A stretch of 64,000 bases of DNA from Candidatus Electrothrix aarhusensis (GTDB taxonomy: Bacteria; Desulfobacterota; Desulfobulbia; Desulfobulbales; Desulfobulbaceae). The notes under the pieces are model-generated. The model ran no database searches and had not been told where the DNA came from. It worked only from the letters and a program-made list of their open reading frames with translations. Below are positions 1 to 8,867 of this stretch, one piece after another. The stretch lies in assembly GCA_004028505.1 (NCBI GenBank), contig MTKO01000092.1, forward strand, positions 1 to 64,000, written 5' to 3'. The first letter of the stretch is position 1, and each line of letters starts with the position of its first letter. A program made the translations under genes and the position numbers.

Positions 1-2
1 TC

Positions 3-1124
3 GACGGTTGGGGGGATCTCCTGTCGATACAATACGGGAAATCTCCAAAAGCAATCCTCAGTGCAACCGGCTGTTATCCGGTTTGGGGAACCGGTGGAGT
101 TACCGGGAAAACATATGAGTATTTACACGAGGGAGATTCAATAGTAATTGGCCGGAAAGGAACAATTGATAAGCCGCAGTTTGTGACCGGTAAATTTTGG
201 GTGATTGATACTGCGTATTATGCGAGCAATTTTAATGGATGTCTCCCCAAGTGGTTGTATTATGCCATTTTAAACCTTGGTATTAAGAAGTACAATGAAA
301 GCACTGGGGTGCCAAGCTTAAATCGAGAAACGATTTATTCGATATCATCGTTGCACCCACCTCTCCAAGAACAAAAGAAAATAGCTGAGATCCTCACCTC
401 TGTTGATGTGGTTATTGAGAAAACAGAAGCGCAGATCAGCAAGCTCCGGGATTTGAAAAAGGCTATGATGACCGAACTGCTGACTAAGGGTATTGGGCAT
501 ACGGAATTTAAGGACAGCCCGGTGGGGAGGATTCCGGCAGCGTGGAAGGTGTTTCCCCTTGGGGGAATATCCCAATATATTAACGGACATGTTTTTAAGC
601 CAGGAAGTTGGACGGATAAAGGATACCAGATTATACGTATTCAAAATCTTAATGGCGGAACGGACTTTAATTGTTATAATGGAATTGTTGATGAAAATTG
701 GATGGTTGAATCAGGGGATCTTCTTTTCGCTTGGTCTGGGCAAAGAGGAAAATCTTTTGGAGCAAGAATTTGGAATGGCTCAAAGGGTGTTTTAAATCAA
801 CATATTTTTAAAGTGATTTCTGATGAAAGATATGTAACAAAGGCGTTTCTTCATAGTAAACTTCAGCAAATTCAAGTTGAGCTTGAAGCGAAAGCGCATG
901 GTTTTAAGGACTCATTTATGCACGTTAAAAAAGGAGAGATTACAGCATATCAAGTTGCATTAGCTGGCAAAAAAGAACAGGAAAAAATAGTTGGGATTCT
1001 GTCCTCAATAGAGCGCTGCTATGATTGTGCCGTAAAAAAACTCACCCAAACCAAAACTCTGAAAAAAGCCCTCATGCACGACCTGCTCACTGGCAAAAAA
1101 AGAGTAAAGGTTGCAGCGGATTGA
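3..1124 (+). CDS. hsdS: Type I restriction-modification specificity subunit HsdS (5' partial)
   Basis: The frame is open from the first bases of the window, so the N-terminus lies outside. About 373 residues are visible. HsdS gives the type I methylase/endonuclease complex its DNA specificity through two target-recognition domains joined by helical spacers. The end of the first domain is followed by the typical phrase PPLQEQKKIAEILTSVD and a helical spacer (KLRDLKKAMMTELLTKG). The second domain starts near GRIPAAWKVFPLG and closes with a second helical repeat (KKLTQTKTLKKALMHDLLTG). This paired layout is diagnostic of HsdS. The methylase hsdM should lie upstream, outside the window. hsdR follows after a 480 bp repeat-filled gap. 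Confidence 0.93.
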   Translation, partial: DGWGDLLSIQYGKSPKAILSATGCYPVWGTGGVTGKTYEYLHEGDSIVIGRKGTIDKPQFVTGKFWVIDTAYYASNFNGCLPKWLYYAILNLGIKKYNESTGVPSLNRETIYSISSLHPPLQEQKKIAEILTSVDVVIEKTEAQISKLRDLKKAMMTELLTKGIGHTEFKDSPVGRIPAAWKVFPLGGISQYINGHVFKPGSWTDKGYQIIRIQNLNGGTDFNCYNGIVDENWMVESGDLLFAWSGQRGKSFGARIWNGSKGVLNQHIFKVISDERYVTKAFLHSKLQQIQVELEAKAHGFKDSFMHVKKGEITAYQVALAGKKEQEKIVGILSSIERCYDCAVKKLTQTKTLKKALMHDLLTGKKRVKVAAD

Positions 1125-1220
1125 TAGTCCCCTTTTCTGTAACCCAGTGTTGAAACACTGGGCTATTATCTGCTGTCCCTCCGGGACGCTTTTGCCCCGG
1201 AGGGGCTGACGAACATAGCC

Positions 1221-1574
1221 CACCGTTTTAACGGTGGGTCGGAACTGGGAAACCAATGTATTGCCCTCATGTTTGATGTTGCAACCAAGGCCGAATGATC
1301 TCGTTTTTTGTAGGGGCGGACCTATGTGTCCGCCCTCATCTTGCGCAATAACGGCCCTTTCCGGGCAGACACGCAGGTCTGCCCCTACCGTAACAACCAC
1401 CGTTTTAACGGTGGACCGGAACTGGGAAAACAATGTATTGCCCGCATGTTTGATGTTGCAACCAAGGCCGAATGATCTCGTTTTTTGTAGGGGCGGACCT
1501 ATGTGTCCGCCCTCATCTTGCGCAATAACGACCCGTTCCGGGCAGACACGCAGGTCTGCCCCTACCGTAACAAC
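1221..1574. repeat. Two tandem 177-bp repeats made of REP-like palindromes
   Basis: Copy 1 (1221-1397) and copy 2 (1398-1574) have an exact 177 bp period and differ at only a few positions. A third copy begins at 1575 and breaks off. Each unit contains a short CACCGTTTTAACGGTG palindrome, an imperfect inverted repeat in which GGGGCGGAC faces GTCCGCCC, and a second one in which GGGCAGAC faces GTCTGCCC. Just upstream, 1143-1162 is another perfect hairpin (CCCAGTGTT facing AACACTGGG), and 1177-1207 holds a CCTCCGGG/CCCCGGAGG pair. I see no credible gene in 1125-1603; reading frames through the repeats are low-complexity artefacts. The TAGGGG...CCCCTA style recurs at 62750. Confidence 0.9.
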
Positions 1575-1603
1575 CACCGTTAAAATCCACCGACCCGCCC
1601 GCT

Positions 1604-4600
1604 ATGGATAAGGATGAACTGAATAAAGTTGAACAACCAGCCATTGATCAATTGGTCTCCCTCGGTTGGACCTACCTCCCCGGCGCGGTCTTATCCCCGG
1701 AACACCCAGCGCAGGAGCGATCATCCTTTAAAGAGGTTGTCCTGCCCAAGCGCCTAAACGACGCGATCCAAAAAATAAATCCCTGGATCTCCGTTGACAA
1801 CCTCCGCAAAGTCACCCGTGGCTTGATCCACCCGACAGCCGCCACCCTGATGGAAGCCAACCAAGATATGCACACAGCCCTGGTGCGCTATCTTTCTGTG
1901 GAGCAGGATCTGGCAAAGGCCGTAAAGGGCAGACCGTGCGCATCATTGATTTTGATGATCCGAGCAGGAATGAATTCCTGGTCACCAATCAGTTCCGCAT
2001 AGTAGGTGCAGACGGTCCAATCATCCCTGATCTTGTCCTCTTTGTGAACGGCCTCCCGCTGGCGGTCATCGAATGCAAATCCCCGTACATCAACCATCCC
2101 ATCGCGAAAGGCATTGAGCAGCTGCGCAGATACGCCGACCTCCGCAACCCCTCGGATAATGAGGGTGCGGAACGCTTGTTTTACGCCAACCAGATGATGG
2201 TCTCCACCTGCGGTACCAAAGCGCATCTCGGCACCATATCCTCGGGGCCGGAACATTACCTGGAATGGAAAGACCCCTATCCGCTGCGCAAAGAGGATGT
2301 TAATAATATTAATGGTATCAATAATGTCAACGAAAAGCCCTCCTCCCAGGAAGTCCTGCTGGCTGGGGTGTTCTCCCCGAATAATTTCCTTGATCTGATC
2401 CGCAATTTCATTGTCTTTGAGCCGATTGACGGAAAAATCATTAAAAAGCTGGCCAGATACCAGCAGTACAGAGCTGTCCACAAGACCGTGCTTCGCCTGA
2501 AGACCGGGCCCACCCGTAAGGAAAAAGGTGGGATCATCTGGCACACCCAGGGCTCTGGCAAAAGCCTGACCATGGTTTTCCTGGCCATCAAGATCCGCAG
2601 AGACCCGGTCCTAAAAGCGTACAAGCTGGTCTTCCTGACCGACAGAACCCAGCTTGATGAACAGCTCACCACCACCTTTGCCCGGACCCAGGGTGAAACG
2701 ATCTACCATGCTGATTCGGTTAAGCGCCTGCATGAGCTGCTGCGCAAGGATTCCTCTGATCTGGTCACGGCCATGATCCAGAAGTTCCGGGAGGCAGATA
2801 ACGTGGAAAATGGGACGGGTTCATTTTTACCTCATAAAAATAAACAGTTACCAGGTCAGCACCCATTGAAAAATAAATCTGCCCCCTTTTCTTGTTGGAA
2901 TCCCTCGGAAAAGATCATCGTCCTGGCCGACGAGGCCCACCGCAGTCAGTACGGTGATATGGGCGTGAATCTCAATGTGGCCCTGCCCAATGCCCCGAAA
3001 ATCGCCTTTACCGGCACCCCGCTGATTAAAACCCAAAAAACCTCGGCTGAATTTGGCTCCTATATCGACACCTATACCATTGAGCAGGCGGTCCGGGACA
3101 AGGCCACGGTCCAGATCCTCTACGAAGCAGAGAGGCCAGAACCAAGGTGACCGGTGATTCCCTGGACGCGCTTTTTGATGCCTACTTTGGCGATAAAACC
3201 CTTGAGGAACAGGAGGCGATCAGGAAGAAGCACGGCACCGAGCTGGCAGTGCTGGAGGCTCCGCAACGGATTCGGGAAATCTGCATCGACCTGCTCAGGC
3301 ATTATCAAGAACATATTCAGCCGGACGCTTCAAGGCCATGATTGTGACTGCTTCCCGGCATGCCGCTGTGACCTATAAAGAAATGCTGGATGAACTGGGC
3401 GCACCGCCTTCTGCGGTTATCATCTCCGGGACGGCAGAGGATAAAAAACGGCTTCGGCCCCATAGTAACTCGGCTCTCCAGAAGCAACAGCGTAAACAGT
3501 TTGCCAAACCGCTGGCAGATGAACCCCTGGCCTTTCTGATCGTTAAAGACATGCTCCTGACCGGCTTTGATGCGCCGATTTGTCAGGTCATGTACCTGGA
3601 TCGTAAACTGCGGGACCATACCCTGTTGCAGGCCATTGCCCGAGTCAACAGAACCGCGCAGGGCAAACAGCGCGGTTTCATCGTCGATTATTACGGGTTG
3701 TCCGATTATCTGGCTGATGCCTTGGAGGTGTTTTCCGCAGAGGATATTCAGGGCGCGATGCAGAGCCTCAAGGATGAGATCCCGAAACTCATGGCTCGCA
3801 TACCAGGGTGATGCGGTATTTTACCGCTGTGGGTACGGCTGTGGGTCTACAAGATAGAGAGGCCTGCCTGGAGGTACTGGCGGATCAGGAGGTCAGGCAC
3901 CAATACTGGATTGATTTCAGGAAATTCGCCCGTTCCATGAATATTGTCATGCCTGATCCTGCGTCCAAACCCTATCTTACCGACCTCAAGCGGCTTGGTA
4001 AAATCAATATTGCTGCGAGAAACATCTTTCAGGATGATCAGCTCTCCCTGGACGGCGCAGGCGAAAAGGTACGCAAACTCATTGCAGAGCATCTGTCTGC
4101 AAGCGGGGTTGATCCGAAAATAGCGCCGACTGAGCTGTTCGCTGCTGATTTCAGAGAGCATATTCAGGGCTTCAAGTCGGCTCAGGTAAAAGCCGCTGCC
4201 ATCGAGCATGCGATCAAGGCCCATATTTCTGTGCAACTGGAAGAGGATCCGGCCTATTATAAAAAACTCTCTGAACGGCTGGATCTGATCATTCAGCAGC
4301 AGGGGGAACACTGGGACAGCTTGGTGGAACAGCTCTCTCTGTTCATGGATTCCATCGAACCCGAGCGTGAGGCCGGAGCCAAGGAACTCGGCCTGACCGA
4401 AACAGAATATGCCTTCCGCAATATCCTGCATGGAGCCGTATGCGGCGAACGCAAGGCAGAATACCTCTCCGCCGCTGTTGCTGAAGAAATAAACGATTTG
4501 AGCAGGGAGATGGTGTCTATTATAGATGAACAGGCCGGGATTGTGGATTATTTCAGGAAAAAGAGCAATGGCTGCAAAGAGATACGACGGGAAACCAAAC

Positions 4601-4707
4601 GAAGGCTGGTTGATGCCTCCTTTATCGGCGATGACGACGAGGGGTTGATCAAAACTGTTCAGGACGAATTTGTGGATCTGGCCCGAACCCGGTACGGGAA
4701 AAAATGA
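1604..4707 (+). CDS. hsdR: Type I restriction endonuclease HsdR, with four -1 frameshifts in this sequence
   Basis: HsdR is the ATP-dependent translocase and nuclease subunit of type I restriction systems. The protein can be followed through five consecutive frames for about 1,035 residues, a normal length. The N-terminal PD-(D/E)xK nuclease ends in DLVLFVNGLPLAVIECKSP. The helicase has Walker A in WHTQGSGKS, a DEAH box in LADEAHRSQYG and motif III-like AFTGTPL. The later RecA lobe has LLTGFDAP and QAIARVNRT. Frameshifts lie near 1926, 3132, 3321 and 3801. All are -1, and three are fixed by lengthening a G or C run by one base. This suggests sequencing error rather than a true pseudogene. A short in-frame insertion sits before the DEAH box. 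Confidence 0.88.
2807..2893. repeat. Small in-frame palindromic insertion inside hsdR
   Basis: About 87 bases encode a stretch (starting NGTGSFLPHKNK) that does not belong in HsdR. It separates the helical segment ending ADNVE from the conserved NPSEKIIVLADEAHRSQYG block. Its ends are imperfect inverted repeats: AATGGGACGGGTTCATTTTT on the left resembles the reverse complement of the right end (AAAAGGGGGCAGATTTATTT). The element keeps the frame open, so it adds roughly 29 residues. It looks like a small MITE or palindromic-element insertion. Whether HsdR tolerates it is unknown. Confidence 0.55.
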
Positions 4708-4773
4708 TGTCCCTTGCTGATTTTTTCGGTAGGATGAAGGCGACTACTTTATCTGGCCTTAGGGAGGAGAATA

Positions 4774-5127
4774 ATGAGTAATAAAGAACGTTATATCAAC
4801 CTGTTTACCGATTACGGTTTTAAGAAAATATTCGGCGAGCAGCCGAATAAGCAGCTCTTTGAAGCAGCTGAGATTGCCCGTTTTACCCCGGATCAGGTGC
4901 TGTCCTATGAGAACAGTCTGAAGTATTATCGAGATCTGAAAAACTCTCTTGATACTGCGTTTGATGAGGGCCGGGAAGAGGGCAGGTGGGAAGGCCGGGA
5001 GCAGCGCACGTTAGAAATCGCCAAAGAAATGCTGGCTGAAGGAGAATCGGCAGAAAGGATTGCCCGCTTTACCGGGCTTGAACCTGCGATTGTTGAAGAG
5101 TTGAAGCGTACTTGGCAGAAGAAATAA
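4774..5127 (+). pseudogene. Rpn-family (PD-(D/E)XK nuclease/transposase-like) remnant with internal deletion
   Basis: The first 28 or so residues (INLFTDYGFKKIFGEQPNK) are the classic head of Rpn/YhgA-like recombination-promoting nucleases. The sequence then jumps to the typical C-terminal tail (EGREEGRWEGREQRTLEIAKEMLAEG followed by an IARFTGLEPAIVEEL helix). Full proteins are about 300 residues, and this one has 117. The missing middle would carry most of the nuclease core, so catalytic activity is unlikely. It has a good ribosome site (AGGGAGGAG) and its stop overlaps the next start, so it may still be translated. A matching tail fragment lies at 23.2 kb on the other strand. Confidence 0.7.
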
Positions 5128-5834
5128 TGTCCTTTGCCTATCAGGTGATACGAAGGCCGCGCCGAAAAACAGCGTCCATCTCTGTACAACCAGATTGTTC
5201 CGTGCAGATACTCGTGCCGTCCTTTTTATCCGACCTGAAAATTGAGGAACTGGTGCAGCGGAAAAGCGGGTGGATCAACAGCAAGATCAGCCAGTTTGAG
5301 GAGATTCGGCGTAACAGCGGAGTAAAACAGTATGTCTCCGGGGAATGCTTTACCTATCTTGGCAAAAACTACCGCCTCAAGGTCATTCCCGGTGTTCAGG
5401 AAGAGTATTGCGCCAAGTTGCTGCACGGCAGGTTGCAGGTTTATGTCCCAGCGGATACTGAGCGGAAGTCCCAAGATCAGCTGGTCATCAGGCAGCTGTC
5501 TGCCTGGTACCGGCAGCGGGCAGCGGTCCGCCTTCGGGAAAAAACACAACGCTATGCGGCCCGCCTGCTTGTTGCCCCGGTTTCCGTCGGCATCAAGGAG
5601 TACAAGTCACGCTGGGGCAGCTGCCATACCGACGGACGGATTTATTATAACTGGCGGATTATTGCGGCCCCGCATTCCGTGATTGATTACGTGGTAGTCC
5701 ATGAACTTTGTCATCTGGTTCATCCTGATCATTCCCAACGGTTCTGGAACTTGGTCGGCACCATCCTGCCGGATTATGCGGAGCGGAAAGCATGGCTCAA
5801 GGTGAACGGCGGCGGGCTGGGCGTGGAGTTTTGA
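5127..5834 (+). CDS. YgjP-like M48-type metallopeptidase
   Basis: About 235 residues of the YgjP/DUF45 zinc metalloprotease family. The C-terminal half carries KSRWGSC, then the zinc-binding helix VVVHELCHLVHPDHSQRFW (HExxH-like HELCH with a downstream His), which is the family hallmark. The N-terminal half is the usual beta-rich segment (RRPRRKTASISV). I chose ATG 5127, whose A overlaps the stop codon of the Rpn remnant; a TTG 15 bases upstream is possible. YgjP-like genes often sit next to type I restriction genes. A role in turnover of a restriction subunit is only a guess. Confidence 0.85.
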   Translation: MSFAYQVIRRPRRKTASISVQPDCSVQILVPSFLSDLKIEELVQRKSGWINSKISQFEEIRRNSGVKQYVSGECFTYLGKNYRLKVIPGVQEEYCAKLLHGRLQVYVPADTERKSQDQLVIRQLSAWYRQRAAVRLREKTQRYAARLLVAPVSVGIKEYKSRWGSCHTDGRIYYNWRIIAAPHSVIDYVVVHELCHLVHPDHSQRFWNLVGTILPDYAERKAWLKVNGGGLGVEF

Positions 5835-5851
5835 TTTTATCGAATTATCTC

Positions 5852-5879
5852 TTGACAAATAGGCCGCTCGATTTAAGAT
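5852..5879 (+). promoter_or_regulatory. Sigma-70-type promoter for the leucine leader and leuA operon
   Basis: TTGACA at 5852-5857 and TAAGAT at 5874-5879 are separated by 16 bases. This predicts transcription start near 5886, about 35 bases before the leader peptide ATG. It lies just after the metallopeptidase stop codon and is the only strong promoter-like sequence before leuA. Confidence 0.6.
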
Positions 5880-5920
5880 GGAGAAAACCTGAACAACAAC
5901 GAAATCAGTATATACGAATA

Positions 5921-6016
5921 ATGATCTCAGCAGAACTTCTTCGCAACCTTCTTTTCCTACTGAGCCTACTGGGGCTGCACAGCGCGACTGTGGCAGAAGG
6001 GCGAGGTTTGTTCTGA
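5921..6016 (+). CDS. leuL: Leucine-rich leader peptide (LeuL-like), 31 residues
   Basis: The peptide has ten leucines in 31 residues, nine of them within residues 6-19 (LLRNLLFLLSLLGL). It sits between a promoter and a strong terminator, immediately before leuA. In enterobacterial leu operons a ribosome stalling on Leu codons of such a peptide prevents terminator formation. No clear Shine-Dalgarno sequence precedes the ATG, which is the weakest point. The same frame is open further upstream, so the exact start is uncertain. The stop at 6014-6016 lies 25 bases before the terminator stem. Confidence 0.65.
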   Translation: MISAELLRNLLFLLSLLGLHSATVAEGRGLF

Positions 6017-6077
6017 GTATCAGGAACAAAATTGATCCAACAGCCACGGTTCAGCGTATGAACCGTGGCTTTTTTTT
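5975..6077 (+). promoter_or_regulatory. Leucine transcription attenuator with alternative 1:2, 2:3 and 3:4 hairpins
   Basis: Segment 1 (CTGCACAG, 5975-5982) pairs with segment 2 (CTGTGGCAG, 5988-5996) over eight base pairs with one bulged G. Segment 2 (ACTGTGGC, 5987-5994) can instead pair with segment 3 (GCCACGGT, 6043-6050) over eight pairs including one G-U. Segment 3 also forms the terminator with segment 4. Segment 1 begins at the last codon of the Leu cluster, so a ribosome stalled there would mask it, free segment 2 and favour antitermination. The logic is that of the classic attenuators. The pairing was read by eye, not folded. Confidence 0.68.
6042..6077 (+). terminator. Intrinsic terminator of the leu attenuator
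   Basis: A perfect 12-bp stem (AGCCACGGTTCA facing TGAACCGTGGCT) has a five-base loop and is followed by an uninterrupted T run to 6077. It lies between the leader peptide stop and leuA, so it would cut transcription before leuA unless antitermination occurs. Confidence 0.9.
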
Positions 6078-6156
6078 GTTCTTTTGGATCTGCCCTGTGA
6101 TTTTGCAGGACAGAGTGATTTATTGGGTATTTTAATTTGTTACAGAGGACAAGACC

Positions 6157-7854
6157 ATGCAGGCTGATAAATTGAAGAAGTATCGTCCCTACCCGACGGT
6201 ACCGTTGAAGGATCGCACCTGGCCCGATAACACCATCACCGAAGCGCCGCTCTGGTGCTCTGTTGATCTCCGTGATGGAAATCAGGCCCTGCGTCAGCCC
6301 ATGAACTTGGAGCAGAAGCTGGAAATGTTTCAACTGCTTGTTGATATCGGCTTTAAAGAAATAGAGGTCGGTTTTCCGGCAGCCTCCAAGGTCGAATTTG
6401 ATTTTCTCCGCCTGCTTATCGAGGATAACCTTATCCCGGAAGATGTGACGGTGCAGGTTCTGACCCAGGCCCGTGAGCACCTGATCCGAAAAAGCTTTGC
6501 CGCTTTGCAGGGCGTGCGCAAGGGGATTGTTCATCTCTATAACTCCACCTCCACCTTACAGCGGCAGGTGGTCTTCAAGATGGATAGAAAGGAAATTATC
6601 CAACTGGGCGTGCAGGGAGCGCAGGTCATTCGTGAAGAGGCGGAACGGTTTGACGGCGATATCCGCTATGAGTATTCACCAGAAAGTTTCACCGGTACAG
6701 AACTTGATTTTGCTCTGGAGATCTGTGAAGAGGTGATGGGCGTCTGGGAACCGACCCCGGAACGACCGGTGGTGGTCAATCTGCCTGCAACTGTAGAGAT
6801 GGCCACAGCCAATATCTATGCCGATCAGATTGAGTGGTTTATCCGCCAGATGAAAAATCGTGACTGTGCCCTGATCAGTCTCCATGCCCATAATGACCGG
6901 GGCAGCGCGGTGGCTGCCACGGAATTGGCCCTGATGGCCGGGGCAGATCGGGTGGAGGGTACCCTGTTCGGCAATGGCGAGCGCACCGGCAATGTGGATA
7001 TTATCACCCTGGCCCTGAATATGTTTTCTCAGGGGGTGGATCCGAAATTGGATTTTTCCAATGTCAACCGGGTGGTTAATGTGTATAAGCGTTGTACCGA
7101 CCTGCCGGTGCATCCCCGTCATCCCTATGTGGGCGATTTGGTCTACACGGCTTTTTCCGGCTCCCATCAAGATGCCATCAGCAAAGGCATGGATGCGGTG
7201 GCTGATGATGCATCCGGTGTCTGGGCAGTGCCCTATCTGCCCATTGATCCGAAAGATGTGGGCCGCACCTATGAATCCATTATCTGTATCAACAGTCAGT
7301 CCGGCAAGGGCGGAGCAGCCTATATTATGGATCGCCAGTTTGGTTATAAATTGCCTAAGAGTATGCAGCCCGGTTTCGGGCGGGTGGTGCAAGAAAAGAC
7401 CGAGAACATCGGGAAAGAGCTGTCAAGTAAGGCAGTGTATACTGTCTTTGAGCGGGAATATTTGCAAGAGGAAGGATATTTCAGGCTGAAGGAGTTCAAT
7501 GTACTCAAACGACATATTGATCAGCAAGAAGATATGTCCACAGCGGATGTGGAGGCGGTTCTTTTTGTCAACGGCCAGGAGCAACGTCTCCGAGGCACAG
7601 GCAACGGACCCCTTGATGCGATGTGCGCAGTTTTGAACGATCAGGCCGAGTTGTATTTTGTCCTGCATTCCTATGACGAACATTCTCTGACCGAAGGGGC
7701 CTCATCTAGGGCGGTCACCTATATTGAGCTGATGGATAAGCGGGAAAAGGGCAGCCGGGAGGGCTGGTGGGGGGCTGGCGTGGATACGGATATTATCGTG
7801 TCCTCAATCAAGGCCTTGCTCAGTGCGGTTAATCGGATGCATGCAGGGCGATAA
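6157..7854 (+). CDS. leuA: 2-isopropylmalate synthase
   Basis: LeuA condenses acetyl-CoA with 2-oxoisovalerate, the first committed step of leucine synthesis, in the cytoplasm. At 565 residues it is the long type-2 form. Metal- and substrate-binding motifs are clear: [10 protein letters not shown] (residues 35-44), [13 protein letters not shown] (66-78) and [12 protein letters not shown] (about 242-253). The C-terminal part is the regulatory LeuA dimer domain that senses leucine ([13 protein letters not shown], then [19 protein letters not shown]). GAGGA lies 8 bases before the ATG. The upstream attenuator and the short gap to creA suggest it is the first gene of a longer transcript. Confidence 0.96.
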   Translation: MQADKLKKYRPYPTVPLKDRTWPDNTITEAPLWCSVDLRDGNQALRQPMNLEQKLEMFQLLVDIGFKEIEVGFPAASKVEFDFLRLLIEDNLIPEDVTVQVLTQAREHLIRKSFAALQGVRKGIVHLYNSTSTLQRQVVFKMDRKEIIQLGVQGAQVIREEAERFDGDIRYEYSPESFTGTELDFALEICEEVMGVWEPTPERPVVVNLPATVEMATANIYADQIEWFIRQMKNRDCALISLHAHNDRGSAVAATELALMAGADRVEGTLFGNGERTGNVDIITLALNMFSQGVDPKLDFSNVNRVVNVYKRCTDLPVHPRHPYVGDLVYTAFSGSHQDAISKGMDAVADDASGVWAVPYLPIDPKDVGRTYESIICINSQSGKGGAAYIMDRQFGYKLPKSMQPGFGRVVQEKTENIGKELSSKAVYTVFEREYLQEEGYFRLKEFNVLKRHIDQQEDMSTADVEAVLFVNGQEQRLRGTGNGPLDAMCAVLNDQAELYFVLHSYDEHSLTEGASSRAVTYIELMDKREKGSREGWWGAGVDTDIIVSSIKALLSAVNRMHAGR

Positions 7855-7873
7855 AATTCAGCGGAGGATTATT

Positions 7874-8407
7874 ATGAGAATTCATGTTACGAGAACAAGA
7901 GCAATCATGCGATTAGCAGGTAGAACAGGTGCTTTCCTGACGGCTTTGCTCGTCATGGGCACGTCATGGGCCACGGTCGGGCAGGCCGAAACCATAGGTG
8001 AGGTGAGCACCACCTTTAAGCTCCTTGGGGCCAATGATAAGATCGTGATTGAGGCCTTTGATGATCCCCATATCAGCGGGGCCACCTGCTACCTGAGCAG
8101 GGCCAAGACCGGTGGCATTAAGGGGACTGTGGGGCTGGCCGAAGACAAATCCGACGCCTCCATTGCCTGTCGCCAGACCGGACCAATTGTCTTGCCCAAA
8201 GATGTGGCTAGCGGCAAAGACGACGGGGAGCGGGTTTTTCGTAAATCCACCTCCCTGCTGTTTAAAAAAATGCAGGTGGTGCGTTTTTATGATCCCAAAC
8301 GGAATACCTTGGTTTACCTGACCTATTCGGATAAGTTTATTGACGGATCGCCCAAGAACTCAATTTCTACTATAGTCGTTAGGCCTTGGGAGCAGAAGAA
8401 TCAGTAA
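7874..8407 (+). CDS. creA: CreA family exported protein
   Basis: About 177 residues with an N-terminal signal sequence (basic start, hydrophobic [18 protein letters not shown], then a likely cut after QAE). The mature part closely follows the CreA family: [44 protein letters not shown] and [22 protein letters not shown]. Function is unknown; CreA is a periplasmic protein of the E. coli creABCD locus, but no creBCD genes are seen here. GGAGGA lies just before the ATG. It starts 19 bases after leuA, so it is probably co-transcribed. Confidence 0.93.
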   Translation: MRIHVTRTRAIMRLAGRTGAFLTALLVMGTSWATVGQAETIGEVSTTFKLLGANDKIVIEAFDDPHISGATCYLSRAKTGGIKGTVGLAEDKSDASIACRQTGPIVLPKDVASGKDDGERVFRKSTSLLFKKMQVVRFYDPKRNTLVYLTYSDKFIDGSPKNSISTIVVRPWEQKNQ

Positions 8408-8424
8408 GTGCGAGGGAGGTAATG

Positions 8425-8646
8425 ATGGAGCATGCAGGGTTGCAGGATTATCGCGGCGATTGTTGAAGGGGCTATAAGGACGTAAGGTTACGTCTGAAAC
8501 AGATGGCTTCCGGAGAGCAGTTCAGCTTTCTTGTTGAGAAGAAGATCGCTGAGCGGATAAATCGGGTCATCACGGTAAATGACGGGCGTGCTGTCTCTGT
8601 TGAGGAGCAGGGCGAAGATTTGGTCTATACGGTGGAGCGGACCTGA
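8425..8646 (+). CDS. Candidate TusA/SirA-like selenoprotein with in-frame UGA (Sec)
   Basis: Reading through TGA at 8464-8466 gives a 73-residue protein. It opens GLQDYRGDC-U-RGYKDVRLRLKQM and continues SGEQFSFLV, ending with VEEQGEDLVYTVER. This fits the TusA (sulfur-carrier) fold: a D-x-RG-x-C active-site turn, then the LKxMxSG helix and strand. The UGA directly follows the conserved Cys, where TusA proteins usually have Pro. Both sides are in the same frame, so a base-loss error cannot explain it. GGAGG lies 5 bases before ATG 8425 (ATG 8422 is an alternative). The stop overlaps the next ATG. Alternatives are a nonsense-mutated gene or a substitution error. No Sec machinery is visible in the window. 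Confidence 0.6.
8479..8494 (+). promoter_or_regulatory. SECIS-like hairpin downstream of the in-frame UGA
   Basis: GACGTA (8479-8484) pairs perfectly with TACGTC (8489-8494) around the loop AGGT. The loop begins 18 bases after the UGA. Bacterial SECIS elements are short hairpins just after the Sec codon with a G/GU-containing apical loop at about this distance; the E. coli fdhF loop also contains AGGU. The hairpin lies within coding sequence, as bacterial SECIS elements do. Confidence 0.55.
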
Positions 8647-8855
8647 TGGGATTTTTCCGGGAGCTTGGGAGCAAGATCAGCCATGCAATTGCTGTTGCCA
8701 CGGATTGGCTGCTGATCGGGATGGGCGTATTACTGGTGCTGATTGCCCTGGTTAGGATCGATGTGCAGCTAGCCCGCTATGTGGTTGTTGCTGGCGGGCT
8801 GGTCCTGAGCGGGTTTGGGTTTTGGTTCCGTTGGCGGCGGTTGCGGAGGGGGTAA
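8646..8855 (+). CDS. Small two-helix membrane protein
   Basis: This 69-residue protein has two hydrophobic stretches (WLLIGMGVLLVLIALV and VVVAGGLVLSGFGFWF) and a very basic C-terminus (RWRRLRRG). I do not recognise a family. Its ATG overlaps the stop of the TusA-like gene (TGATG), so the two are probably translationally coupled and functionally linked, perhaps as a membrane anchor or partner. The basic tail should face the cytoplasm. Confidence 0.75.
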   Translation: MGFFRELGSKISHAIAVATDWLLIGMGVLLVLIALVRIDVQLARYVVVAGGLVLSGFGFWFRWRRLRRG

Positions 8856-8867
8856 AAAGGTGGCGTT

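Noticed and set aside
1234..1611. Open frames on both strands through the 1.2-1.6 kb repeats
   Set aside because: They encode duplicated palindromic DNA with no protein character or ribosome site; the DNA repeat explains them.
3147..3811. Separate small genes in place of the hsdR middle part
   Set aside because: The fragments join end to end as one HsdR by single-base corrections; none has its own ribosome site.
8464..8466. UGA as a result of a sequencing base loss
   Set aside because: The reading frame is the same before and after the UGA, so a base loss cannot produce it. A substitution error remains possible.
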